20,069 nt of DNA from a virus. The notes beneath the pieces are model-generated. The model ran no database searches and was not told the origin of the DNA. It saw only the letters and a list, made by a program, of their open reading frames with translations. This document shows positions 6,846 through 14,100 of the stretch, one piece after another (within the stretch, counting starts at the first letter, position 1; every line of letters begins with the position of its first letter). The stretch lies in the IMG/VR virus record IMGVR_UViG_3300030451_000034, positions 1-20,069 of that record, one strand, 5' to 3'. The position numbers were made by a program, and so were the translations under genes.

Positions 6846-7199
6846 ATGGAACATCTGGAGATTGAAGACAGAGACTTCGTAATACGAGTTAGGCCAACTA
6901 CCAGTGGAGATGAATGGACAGGTGAGATTGATATCTCCATTATCTCACAGGGTGGCAACCCACTGAGTGACGAAAGTTACGGGCAAGTAATGCACTTCTG
7001 CAAGATGATGTGCGCTACTGTGCCTATCATGGAACGAGATGAAACCATACGCGACATGGTACACACCTACGTTATGGAAGTAGTTGATAATGACACTATC
7101 ATCTTTGAAGAAGATGAAGATGACAGCTTGATTGTTACGAGAGAAGATGGTAATGTAGTCCATCTCAGCTTTGGTAGCAGGACAAAGGGGAGCGCGTGA
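6846..7199 (+). CDS. Conserved-looking acidic phage protein, unknown function
   Basis: This 117-residue protein starts at ATG 6846, two bases after the endonuclease I stop, with a strong AAGGAGA site seven bases upstream; longer starts in the same frame would overlap the resolvase deeply and lack such a site. It is acidic, with a run of Glu/Asp near residues 85-93 (FEEDEDD). The N-terminal half alternates like beta-strand (DFVIRVRPTTSGDEWTGEIDISII), then a Cys-containing helix (VMHFCKMMCATVPIM), then strand-like segments again. No enzyme motif was seen. It is clearly coding by spacing and ribosome site; its role is unknown. Confidence 0.75.
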   Translation: MEHLEIEDRDFVIRVRPTTSGDEWTGEIDISIISQGGNPLSDESYGQVMHFCKMMCATVPIMERDETIRDMVHTYVMEVVDNDTIIFEEDEDDSLIVTREDGNVVHLSFGSRTKGSA

Positions 7200-7519
7200 T
7201 GCGCCACGAGGCGTACATGCGAATGAGGATGCAAGAGTTACAACCAGACGAGGAGAAACTTATGGATGAGTTCTATTCAAAGCAGGGTAAACAAACCGAC
7301 ATGGTAAACTCCCCACCACATTACAACAAGGCTGGCGTTGAGTGCATTGACGCCATTGCTGCAGCTACAGGTGATGGCTACGAGTATTATCTGCAAGGTA
7401 ACATTATGAAGTACCTGTGGCGTTACCGCTACAAGAACGGTACAGAAGACCTCAAGAAAGCACAGTGGTATCTAGCCAAGCTGATTGAGGAGGTAGAAGG
7501 CTGCTACGATGCGAGTTAA
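7199..7519 (+). CDS. DUF3310-family protein
   Basis: This 106-residue protein starts at ATG 7199, sharing one base with the preceding stop (TGATG); a GTG one codon earlier is less likely. Residues 35-97 carry the DUF3310 signature: VNSPPHYN, then a segment with Cys-Ile-Asp-Ala-Ile, then the helical GNIMKYLWRYRYKNGTEDLKKAQWYLAKLIEE. The family is common in phages and is sometimes labelled 'nucleotide kinase', but I see no P-loop, so that label should not be carried over. It lies upstream of RNR, among nucleotide-pool genes. Family call is good; biochemical function is unknown. Confidence 0.85.
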   Translation: MRHEAYMRMRMQELQPDEEKLMDEFYSKQGKQTDMVNSPPHYNKAGVECIDAIAAATGDGYEYYLQGNIMKYLWRYRYKNGTEDLKKAQWYLAKLIEEVEGCYDAS

Positions 7520-7667
7520 AGTCTTCATTACCATTGACATAGACCCGGATGAATATCCGATACCTGCCGACGAGGATGTCGGCCTAGAGATTGAAGACGG
7601 TATACGTGAATACTTCTATGATGTAGACGGAGCCGAAATCAGACACATTAAAACGCTAACGGAGTGA
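7509..7667 (+). CDS. 52-residue conserved-type small phage protein
   Basis: A short acidic protein starts at ATG 7509 within the 3' end of the DUF3310 gene (11-base overlap) and ends four bases before RNR. AAGG lies eight bases upstream. It begins MRVKVFITIDIDPDEYPIPAD, a beta-strand followed by a Pro-rich turn, then a helix (GLEIEDGIREYFYDVDG) and a final strand (AEIRHIKTL), as in a compact beta-alpha-beta fold. I recall short proteins of this type in several phages but know no function. Without it 150 bases of a packed module would be empty, which supports the call. Confidence 0.72.
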   Translation: MRVKVFITIDIDPDEYPIPADEDVGLEIEDGIREYFYDVDGAEIRHIKTLTE

Positions 7668-7671
7668 CGCA

Positions 7672-9612
7672 ATGAACAATTATCTACCAACAGACTACCA
7701 GAACTTTATTGCCCTTTCCCGGTACGCCCGTTGGAAAGAGGATGAACAACGTCGTGAGACTTGGAGCGAGACAGTCGAGCGATACTTTGACTACATGGAA
7801 AAACACCTTGGGCAGAAGCACAACTACGCTTTGTCCGATGAACTACGCGCAGAACTTGAAGAGGCTGTGCTTAACCAAGACATCATGCCAAGCATGAGAG
7901 CATTGATGACCGCCGGTCCTGCACTTGACCGATGTCATGTCGGCGGCTACAATTGCTCCTACGTACCAGTGGATAGTCCTCGTGCCTTTGACGAGACAAT
8001 GTACATCCTCATGTGCGGCACTGGTGTAGGCTTCTCTGTAGAACGTCACCATACGGAGAAGCTGCCTGTCGTCAACGAAGATATGCATGACACAAACACT
8101 GTCATCAAGGTTGGCGACTCTCGTCCGGGCTGGGCCAAATCCCTGCGTGAATTAATCTCGCTGCTGTACGCAGGGCAAGTACCACAATGGGACACGTCAG
8201 AGGTTCGTCCTGCTGGCGCACGTCTCAAGACCTTTGGTGGTCGTGCGAGTGGCCCAGCCCCACTTGAGGAACTCTTCCAGTTCACTGTGGAGATGTTTAA
8301 GAAAGCATCAGGCCGCAGGCTATTTCCTATCGAATGCCATGACCTGATGTGTAAGATTGGTGAAGTGGTTGTTGTAGGCGGTGTACGTCGCAGCGCACTC
8401 ATCAGCCTATCTAACCTGAACGATGACCAGATGCGCCACGCCAAGTCAGGTCAGTGGTGGGAAGGTGAAGGCCAACGTGCGCTGGCTAACAACAGTGTTG
8501 CCTACAAAGGCAAGCCAGAGATGGGTACATTCATGCGTGAGTGGGTATCTCTATACGAGAGCAAGTCTGGTGAGCGTGGCATCTTCAACCGCAAGGCAGC
8601 GAAGGAGCAAGCCGCTAAGAATGGTCGCCGTGATGCGGAACAAGATTTCGGATGCAACCCATGCAGTGAAATTATCTTACGTCCGTATCAGTTCTGTAAT
8701 CTATCAGAGGTTGTTGTTCGTGCATCTGACACGCAGCAAACACTGACAGAGAAAGTTCGTCTGGCTACCATCCTTGGCACATTCCAATCTACACTCACGG
8801 ACTTCAAGTATCTGCGCAATGTGTGGAAGAAGAACACAGAGGAAGAGCGGCTGCTTGGCGTGTCACTGACAGGTATCATGGACAATGCTATGATGTCTGG
8901 CAAGTCGGCTCACCTTGGCATGAACATTGGGGCTACGCTAAACGCACTCAAGGAACAGGCTATTGTCACTAACGCCGCTATGGCGGAACAGCTTGGCATT
9001 GCACAGTCTGCGGCCATCACCTGCGTGAAGCCGTCTGGTACAGTCTCACAGCTTGTGGACAGCGCCTCTGGCATCCATGCTCGTCACAATCCGTACTACA
9101 TTCGCACAGTGCGTGGCGACAACAAAGACCCTATCACGCAGTTCCTTGTCTCTGAAGGTATACCGGCAGAGCCAGATGTGATGAAGCCTGACAGCACAAC
9201 AGTGTTCAGCTTCCCGATGAAGTCACCACACAGTGCAGTCACACGGTTCGACATGTCCGCTATTGAGCAGCTTGAACTGTGGCTCCTGTACCAGCGTCAC
9301 TGGTGCGAACACAAGCCGTCTGTCACCATCTCTGTGAAAGAACATGAGTGGATGGAAGTAGGCTCGTGGGTGTACGACCACTTTGATGAAGTGTCAGGCA
9401 TCAGCTTCCTGCCATTCAGTGAGCATACCTACAAGCAAGCACCTTATCAAGATTGCACCGTTGAAGAGTACGGCGCAATGTTGCAACAGATGCCCAAGAA
9501 AGTAAATTGGGATTTACTTCGTGAGTATGAGAAGGAAGATACTACGTCAGGTGGACGAGAGTTGGCATGTACTGCTGGCGTCTGTGAGGTAGTGGACATA
9601 GCTGCAGCATGA
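7672..9612 (+). CDS. Ribonucleoside-triphosphate reductase, class II, adenosylcobalamin-dependent
   Basis: This 646-residue protein converts ribonucleotides (probably triphosphates) to deoxyribonucleotides with an adenosylcobalamin radical. The catalytic set is complete: CNPCSEI at 328-334 gives Asn329, thiyl-radical Cys331 and Glu333; Cys95 (YNCSY) and Cys342 (YQFCNL) are the redox pair; Cys633 and Cys638 (CTAGVC) near the C-terminus are the shuttle cysteines. KPSGTVSQL around residue 455 is the phosphate-binding loop. The layout matches the monomeric Lactobacillus-type RTPR (about 739 residues) rather than the dimeric class II form. It needs no oxygen and no small subunit, but needs B12 from the host. 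GGAG seven bases before ATG 7672 sets the start. With MazG downstream it points to control of nucleotide pools during replication. Confidence 0.93.
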   Translation: MNNYLPTDYQNFIALSRYARWKEDEQRRETWSETVERYFDYMEKHLGQKHNYALSDELRAELEEAVLNQDIMPSMRALMTAGPALDRCHVGGYNCSYVPVDSPRAFDETMYILMCGTGVGFSVERHHTEKLPVVNEDMHDTNTVIKVGDSRPGWAKSLRELISLLYAGQVPQWDTSEVRPAGARLKTFGGRASGPAPLEELFQFTVEMFKKASGRRLFPIECHDLMCKIGEVVVVGGVRRSALISLSNLNDDQMRHAKSGQWWEGEGQRALANNSVAYKGKPEMGTFMREWVSLYESKSGERGIFNRKAAKEQAAKNGRRDAEQDFGCNPCSEIILRPYQFCNLSEVVVRASDTQQTLTEKVRLATILGTFQSTLTDFKYLRNVWKKNTEEERLLGVSLTGIMDNAMMSGKSAHLGMNIGATLNALKEQAIVTNAAMAEQLGIAQSAAITCVKPSGTVSQLVDSASGIHARHNPYYIRTVRGDNKDPITQFLVSEGIPAEPDVMKPDSTTVFSFPMKSPHSAVTRFDMSAIEQLELWLLYQRHWCEHKPSVTISVKEHEWMEVGSWVYDHFDEVSGISFLPFSEHTYKQAPYQDCTVEEYGAMLQQMPKKVNWDLLREYEKEDTTSGGRELACTAGVCEVVDIAAA

Positions 9613-9740
9613 TTGAAGGTGCGGACATGCCTAACTGGTGGCAGTGGTGGTTGTTATTCGCCATCACTGTCAACACAGCTATCAACGTAGTCGTGTTCTT
9701 CAAACACAGGTTTAGACAGAAGAAAGCTGTTGACACATGA
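9609..9740 (+). CDS. 43-residue single-pass membrane protein
   Basis: ATG 9609 overlaps the RNR stop (ATGA) and the frame runs to TGA 9740. The product has a short acidic N-terminus, a Trp-rich entry (NWWQWWLL), about 20 hydrophobic residues (LLFAITVNTAINVVVFF) and a strongly basic tail (KHRFRQKKA), so it is predicted to be a single helix in the inner membrane with the basic end in the cytoplasm. No good ribosome site is seen; translational coupling to RNR is likely. It is compatible with a small holin, antiholin or superinfection-exclusion peptide, but nothing decides between them. Confidence 0.6.
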   Translation: MIEGADMPNWWQWWLLFAITVNTAINVVVFFKHRFRQKKAVDT

Positions 9741-9758
9741 GTAAGGACAAACTAATAT
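9730..9758 (+). promoter_or_regulatory. Weak candidate promoter before the micro-protein cluster
   Basis: TTGACA at 9730-9735, a 17-bp spacer and TAATAT at 9753-9758 (4 of 6 matches to TATAAT). The spacing equals that of the two other candidates in this module. It overlaps two small coding frames, and TTGACA is common in this sequence, so chance is a real possibility. It would drive genes from about 9846 onward. Confidence 0.22.
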
Positions 9759-9874
9759 GGAAGCAAGGTGACGGGTGGGTGCAATATAATCCCCCTCGTC
9801 ACCACCCTTGCTATGAAGAGTGGATGAAACGGAAGGAGAAAGAGAATGAAAAAGCAGATGATACAGGTTCTTAA
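9737..9874 (+). CDS. 45-residue small basic/charged protein
   Basis: ATG 9737 overlaps the stop of the 43-residue membrane protein (ATGA) and ends at TAA 9874, overlapping the next gene by 29 bases. The sequence starts MSKDKLIWKQGDGWVQYNPP, a two-strand-like segment, then HHPCYEEWMKRKEKENEKADD, a charged helix. No family is recognised. The frame is supported by the chained ATGA overlap and by good use of the available space; a real but tiny accessory gene is the likeliest reading. Confidence 0.5.
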   Translation: MSKDKLIWKQGDGWVQYNPPRHHPCYEEWMKRKEKENEKADDTGS

Positions 9875-10079
9875 AAACCACGCCATTGCAAATATACACT
9901 TGCACAAAACGAATGTAGATGTATACTTTGCAAACCCTTCAGGTATCGGGGAACACTCTGATATTATGGAAGCCATCCAAGCAGAGTTAGATAAGATGGC
10001 TATGCACGAAGACCGCCTCGCAATCCTCAACAACTGGCCGCAAGGAGATGACAATGCAGAATCTGGAACCGCAGACTAA
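9846..10079 (+). CDS. 77-residue phage protein, unknown function
   Basis: A clear GGAAGGAG site (9833-9840 region) precedes ATG 9846. The protein has an N-terminal amphipathic helix (MKKQMIQVLKNHAIANIHLHKTNVDVYFANP), a central GIGEHSDIMEAIQAELDKMA segment and a helix ending HEDRLAILNNWPQ. I recall similar 'GIGEH.DI.EAI..ELDK' short proteins in marine T4-like and podoviral phages, without known function. The high helix content and His/Asp/Glu pattern could fit a small binding or regulatory protein; no catalytic motif was found. It overlaps the next gene by 26 bases. Confidence 0.75.
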   Translation: MKKQMIQVLKNHAIANIHLHKTNVDVYFANPSGIGEHSDIMEAIQAELDKMAMHEDRLAILNNWPQGDDNAESGTAD

Positions 10080-10491
10080 AGACCGTAAGAAGTTTGATTT
10101 AGACCTTGAATATGGCAAAGTGCGTGAGCAAATGGTAGCTGACATGCTTCAGGATAAGAAGATTGAGGTCAAGTCAGAGCGTGGCATGTGGATGCGCACA
10201 GGCAATATTGCCATTGAGTACGAGTGCTATGGCAAGCCCAGTGGCATTGCTGCCACAGAGTCGGACTACTGGTTTCATAATCTATGCATTGGTGACGAAG
10301 TGTTCGCTACACTTGTGTTCAATACAGACTCACTGAAGCGTATCATCGACAACCTAGATTACAAGAAGAGTGTATCGGGTGGTGACAACAAAGCCTCTCG
10401 CATGTACCTGCTAAACCTGCAGAAGCTGTTCTCTTCCGATGTAATCAAAGCCTTTAAGGAGAAAGCAGATGAACAAGAACCTTGCGGATAA
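10054..10491 (+). CDS. Probable PD-(D/E)XK-type nuclease, small phage family
   Basis: This 145-residue protein has a compact nuclease-like core: Glu25 in an N-terminal helix (DLEYGKVREQMVADML), then IEVK with Glu38 and Lys40, then NIAIEYECYGKPSGI (51-65) and an ATESDYWFH segment (67-75). The E-x-K strand followed by TGN-x-x-I-E and a later D-x-W is a pattern I associate with small phage resolvase/restriction-like nucleases. The start was set at ATG 10054 because AAGGAG at 10042-10047 is six bases upstream of it but directly abuts the alternative ATG at 10048. It lies away from the replication block, near MazG. A second nuclease besides endonuclease I is plausible; activity is inference. Confidence 0.6.
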   Translation: MQNLEPQTKDRKKFDLDLEYGKVREQMVADMLQDKKIEVKSERGMWMRTGNIAIEYECYGKPSGIAATESDYWFHNLCIGDEVFATLVFNTDSLKRIIDNLDYKKSVSGGDNKASRMYLLNLQKLFSSDVIKAFKEKADEQEPCG

Positions 10492-10681
10492 CTTTAACGC
10501 TGGCTACAAAGCCTTTGGCAGAGTAGAAGAGTTTCGTAGCCCTCGTTTTGGTACTCGTTATCGGCAGGTGGCTAACCCTATGAAGAAAGATACCACTCCT
10601 TACCGTGAGTGGCAACGAGGGTGGGAAGCTGCCTACTTTAAGAACTTGGAGCAACTAAATGGACTTGGAACTAGAAGCTAA
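10469..10681 (+). CDS. RMF/CrpP-like small protein
   Basis: AAGGAG at 10456-10461 lies seven bases before ATG 10469, and the gene overlaps its neighbours at both ends. The 70-residue basic product has the layout of the ribosome modulation factor/CrpP group: an N-terminal helix with AGYKAFGR (residues 11-18), a linker with RYRQVANPMKKDTTPY (30-45) and REWQRGWEAAYFKNLEQL (46-63), matching the GYxAxxxG ... NP(Y/F) ... WxxGWxxA pattern. E. coli RMF (55 residues) pairs 70S ribosomes into inactive dimers in stationary phase. Phages and plasmids carry many relatives of unknown role. Whether this one binds ribosomes cannot be judged from sequence. Confidence 0.6.
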   Translation: MNKNLADNFNAGYKAFGRVEEFRSPRFGTRYRQVANPMKKDTTPYREWQRGWEAAYFKNLEQLNGLGTRS

Positions 10682-11042
10682 ACAATGGATGAAGGAGAGG
10701 CAGTTGAGTAGTATTACCGCAGCAGAGTATCAGTCTCGCGCATGTGAGACAGCAATCTTCCCGAAGAAACAGGCTATGGAGTATCTTACTCTTGGCCTGA
10801 CAGGTGAGTCGGGTGAAATTGCAAACAAAGTGAAGAAGTTCATTCGTGATGGTGCAGTCAAGGACGAGTACCTTGCCAAGCGTATTGAGATTGGATACGA
10901 GATTGGTGATGTGCTGTGGTACTGCGCTGTATTGGCAGAGGAACTAGAGATGAACCTTGGTCACATCATGGAGAAGAACTTGGAGAAACTTGCAGACCGA
11001 CACAAGCGTGGAAAGATAAGCGGGTCAGGCGATAACCGTTAG
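10659..11042 (+). CDS. mazG: MazG-like nucleotide pyrophosphohydrolase
   Basis: This 127-residue protein has the all-alpha MazG/dUTPase-fold metal site: Glu50 and Glu53 in LTGESGE, and Glu81 and Asp84 in YEIGDVLWY, the ExxE...ExxD set that binds magnesium. The family hydrolyses NTPs or dNTPs to monophosphates and pyrophosphate; in marine phages it has been proposed to change host (p)ppGpp levels or to clean or recycle nucleotides, and neither is proven here. ATG 10659 has GGAG seven bases upstream. A TTG at 10704 with AAGGAG seven bases upstream would give a 112-residue form starting nearer the conserved AEYQSRA segment and is a real alternative. It completes the nucleotide group with RNR. 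Confidence 0.88.
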   Translation: MDLELEAKQWMKERQLSSITAAEYQSRACETAIFPKKQAMEYLTLGLTGESGEIANKVKKFIRDGAVKDEYLAKRIEIGYEIGDVLWYCAVLAEELEMNLGHIMEKNLEKLADRHKRGKISGSGDNR

Positions 11043-11044
11043 AT

Positions 11045-11149
11045 ATGTCTAAGTGGTTTATGCGAGTGTACATCAGTATTGTGTTCGCCTACATTGCTTA
11101 CATCATAGGCACAGCAGCAGTTCACACAGTGTGTGACTGCCTCAAATAA
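11045..11149 (+). CDS. 34-residue membrane peptide
   Basis: ATG 11045 is two bases after the MazG stop and the frame ends at TAA 11149, just before the terminator hairpin. The peptide is MSKWFMRV, then a 19-residue hydrophobic helix (YISIVFAYIAYIIGTAAVH), then VCDCLK with a CxC pair. It would be a single-pass inner-membrane peptide, last gene of the early/middle transcript. No clear ribosome site is seen, so the call rests on position, coupling and hydrophobic pattern. Confidence 0.5.
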   Translation: MSKWFMRVYISIVFAYIAYIIGTAAVHTVCDCLK

Positions 11150-11150
11150 G

Positions 11151-11175
11151 AGAGGGGGCTTCGCGGCCCCCTTTT
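11151..11175. terminator. Bidirectional rho-independent terminator between converging modules
   Basis: GGGGGC (11154-11159) pairs with GCCCCC (11166-11171) around a TTCGCG loop, extended by A-T and G-T pairs to 11151/11174. On the + strand it is followed by TTTTCTATTT, a good T-tract, so it ends the early/middle transcript. On the - strand the hairpin is followed by TCTCTTATTT, so it can also stop the late transcript, whose last stop codon is at 11176-11178. Confidence 0.9.
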
Positions 11176-14100
11176 CTATTTCATTGCTTTGTCGTATGCC
11201 CGTCCTATCTGTAACAGCCGGAACAAATCCTTTCTATCCGTACCATCCGGCTCTCTACCATACCTCTCTTCAAATTCGACAGCAGCGGCAGTACGAGTTT
11301 CTTTTCCAAGCCTCCTGTACTTCATCATAGCCTCTGCATATTTAGGTGCATTAGCAGACAGAACCTTACCCTTGCTAATATTCTTACGCACACCCTGTAT
11401 ACGCTTTTTAATCAAGGCACGGATACGGCTAGAAACATACTTTTCCTCTGTAAACTTTTCCTTAATCCTGTCGCTGGCATTTTCATAATCATTGCGCAGT
11501 CGCTGCTCGTACCTTTTGGCTGCATCTACAATATCAGGCAAGGCATCCCGCACAACTTTATTCTCAAACCTACGGATGCTTGGCACCTTTGACTTGCTAC
11601 CAAGTTCAAAGTCAGTGTACCCAAACTGCCCGATGTATTCACCATACTCATCATCTACGGTGGCTAGGTTGATACCGCCAAGAACACGGAACAGTGGCGC
11701 TACACGCCTCTTCTCTTCTGCAAACAGGAACTCACGCTTTGGTCTAGCAGCTTCAGACTCCGCTGATTCAAACCTAGCGAATGGACGAGATAAGTTTTGC
11801 ATGAAGCTAGTCTGAAAGTCTAGTGTAGGGTCTTCAGCCGTATCCTTGTACTGTAGACCGCGCATACCTGCTGCACGTTCCGCTTCAATAATCTGCGAGA
11901 ATGGAACAGCCCAAGTAGACAGGTAGTTGCCTAGTGTTCTCCCTAATAAGCGGCCAGCCTGTTCTTTATCAGTCAAATCAACACCAGTTGCTAGGTCAGC
12001 AACTTCCTGTACGAGACTTTGGCCTACACCTTCACGAATGTTAGTGCCAGCAAATGTTTCGGTAAACTCTTTAGCCTTAAACCAATCACTGAATGTACCT
12101 TCTTTTGCACGTTTCATAGCCTCACCCAGATACATAAACTGGCGCATTGGAAACTGGGGAGTAGTGTCCATTACAGCGTTGTCACCCGTCTTGAGTAGCT
12201 TGTAATCAGACGGTGCATCTTCTGACGTGCGGTATTGATATGCAGCACCGACAACAGACATAGACATTAGAAAGTCAGCCGCATAGTCAAGCGCATTTTC
12301 ATTTTCTTTATCTGGCTCGTCCATAAGTATAAGAGGAACGGTTCCCATACCTACAATATTACGAGATATACGCTGCCTATCTTTAGCAGTTAATTTTCCA
12401 GCACCTACCCTGCCTCTGGTCACAACACTAGCCAGTTTACGTGCGAGGGGTATGGATGCACCACCAGCATACTGTCCTAGCAGTTCCATGCTGTTAAACA
12501 TAAAGCGCGGGAACGGCAGCACAACAGTAAGTCCATTACGAACGATGAACTGTGATGTTGAACGGAACACAGGAATGTCAGGCTGTTTAGCATACGTTAC
12601 ATCCAAAGCCTTATTTGTAGCGTCTGCTATTAACTCATGAAATGAACGTGCGTCTTTCGGGCGTACAGTGGATGCGTCATTAAGCAGGTCACGAATCTTG
12701 CCATCGTTTATTGTGTCGATAAGGTCGATATCGTACTCACGCTTTGCCAGCCGTTCTAATTCACCAAGAAATGCACCCCGGCGAATGAGGTGTTCCTGCC
12801 AGCGGTTAGGTGTATTAAGCACGTCTACTGCATCTTCAACGACAGATAGCGTTGCGTCGATTGCGCCGCCTTCACCACGGCCTGTTAGCTTTTGAATTTC
12901 GTTGATGTTGTTGAACAGCAAGTCGTATTGCTTCGCTAGTTCAGGCTGTTCAAGTATAAAGTCTACGTAGTCTTTTGTATTCCGATAGCCTTCCGGGCTA
13001 AACATATACTTCATGTGACGGAAACTCTCACGCCAGTTACCAAAGCGTGTAAACTCTTTTGCACCTGCTACCACACCTTCGTTAGACAGGCGGTACAGGC
13101 TGTTGTCCATGACATTACCCAAGCCTTCCAGCGGCGCACGTATGCCACCTGACTGCAGGTTACGTGCTGCTGTAGCTACCTGCGATACAAGACCACCACG
13201 ACGGATGTTCTCAATACGCATAATCCCCTTACGCAAGCTGTTAGCTGCTTCCTTAGTTGCAGCTTCCTGCATAGCAATCATCTCATTAGCAGGACGCACA
13301 CGTTTAATTTGAGACAGCTTGTTGAGCGTCTTACCAGCCTCTGAGCCACCCGACACTACAGTAAGGATGTAGTCTTCAAAAGATATGCCATACTTGTTGA
13401 GCATATCTATTAGTTCGTCACCTGCGAGAAGTTCTTTATTGACTGTTAGTTCAAATAGATTGTCAATCAGTGGACGGTCATTGTTAAATGCTTCAGGGAA
13501 GCGGTCTTTCAATTCTGCCGCTGCAGCCACAAGACCATCAAACTTCTCTTGCTTTAATACGGGGCGTACAATTGCGTCTCCTTGACCCACAAGCATAGCT
13601 GCGTCTGTCTGGCTACTTTCGCCACGAAGAAACTCACGCACAGTTCCACGGTTTGCTTCTGCAATCTCTTCTGCTGTGTCTAGTCCAGCTTTCCTTGCCT
13701 TTGCACCGTCAAGAACTTTAACACCGTTTACTACACTGTGTATTTCTTTGCCAGTTTCTTTCTCAAATGCATCAATAAGTCCATCTGCAATATCTTGATT
13801 TGCTTCTCTAGCCTCTTGGGCTGCAGCCCTCTTAGCAGCCATCTCTTCTGCTGTTGCTTCTCTGGCTTTACCAATGCGCATTTTCTCTGCGAAGACACGC
13901 TCACGTGTAGCTTCTGCTGCCTCACGTGCTTTAACAGCCTTAGTGGCGTCCCGTAGCGGCTTCTCTACAGCCCTTTGACCTGCCCTACCTGCAATACCTG
14001 TAAGAGAGCCTACAGCCGGTGTAGCTTCAGCCATCTCAAGCATCATTGCCAAGTCACCACCAAATTTTTCACCAGCAGTTTCGGGGTCAAATGGCATAAT

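Noticed and set aside
7199-7519. Label 'nucleotide kinase' for the DUF3310 protein
   Set aside because: No P-loop or other kinase motif can be seen.
7534-7562. TTGACA before RNR as a promoter
   Set aside because: The sequence at the -10 distance is CCGATA, with no good match at nearby spacings.
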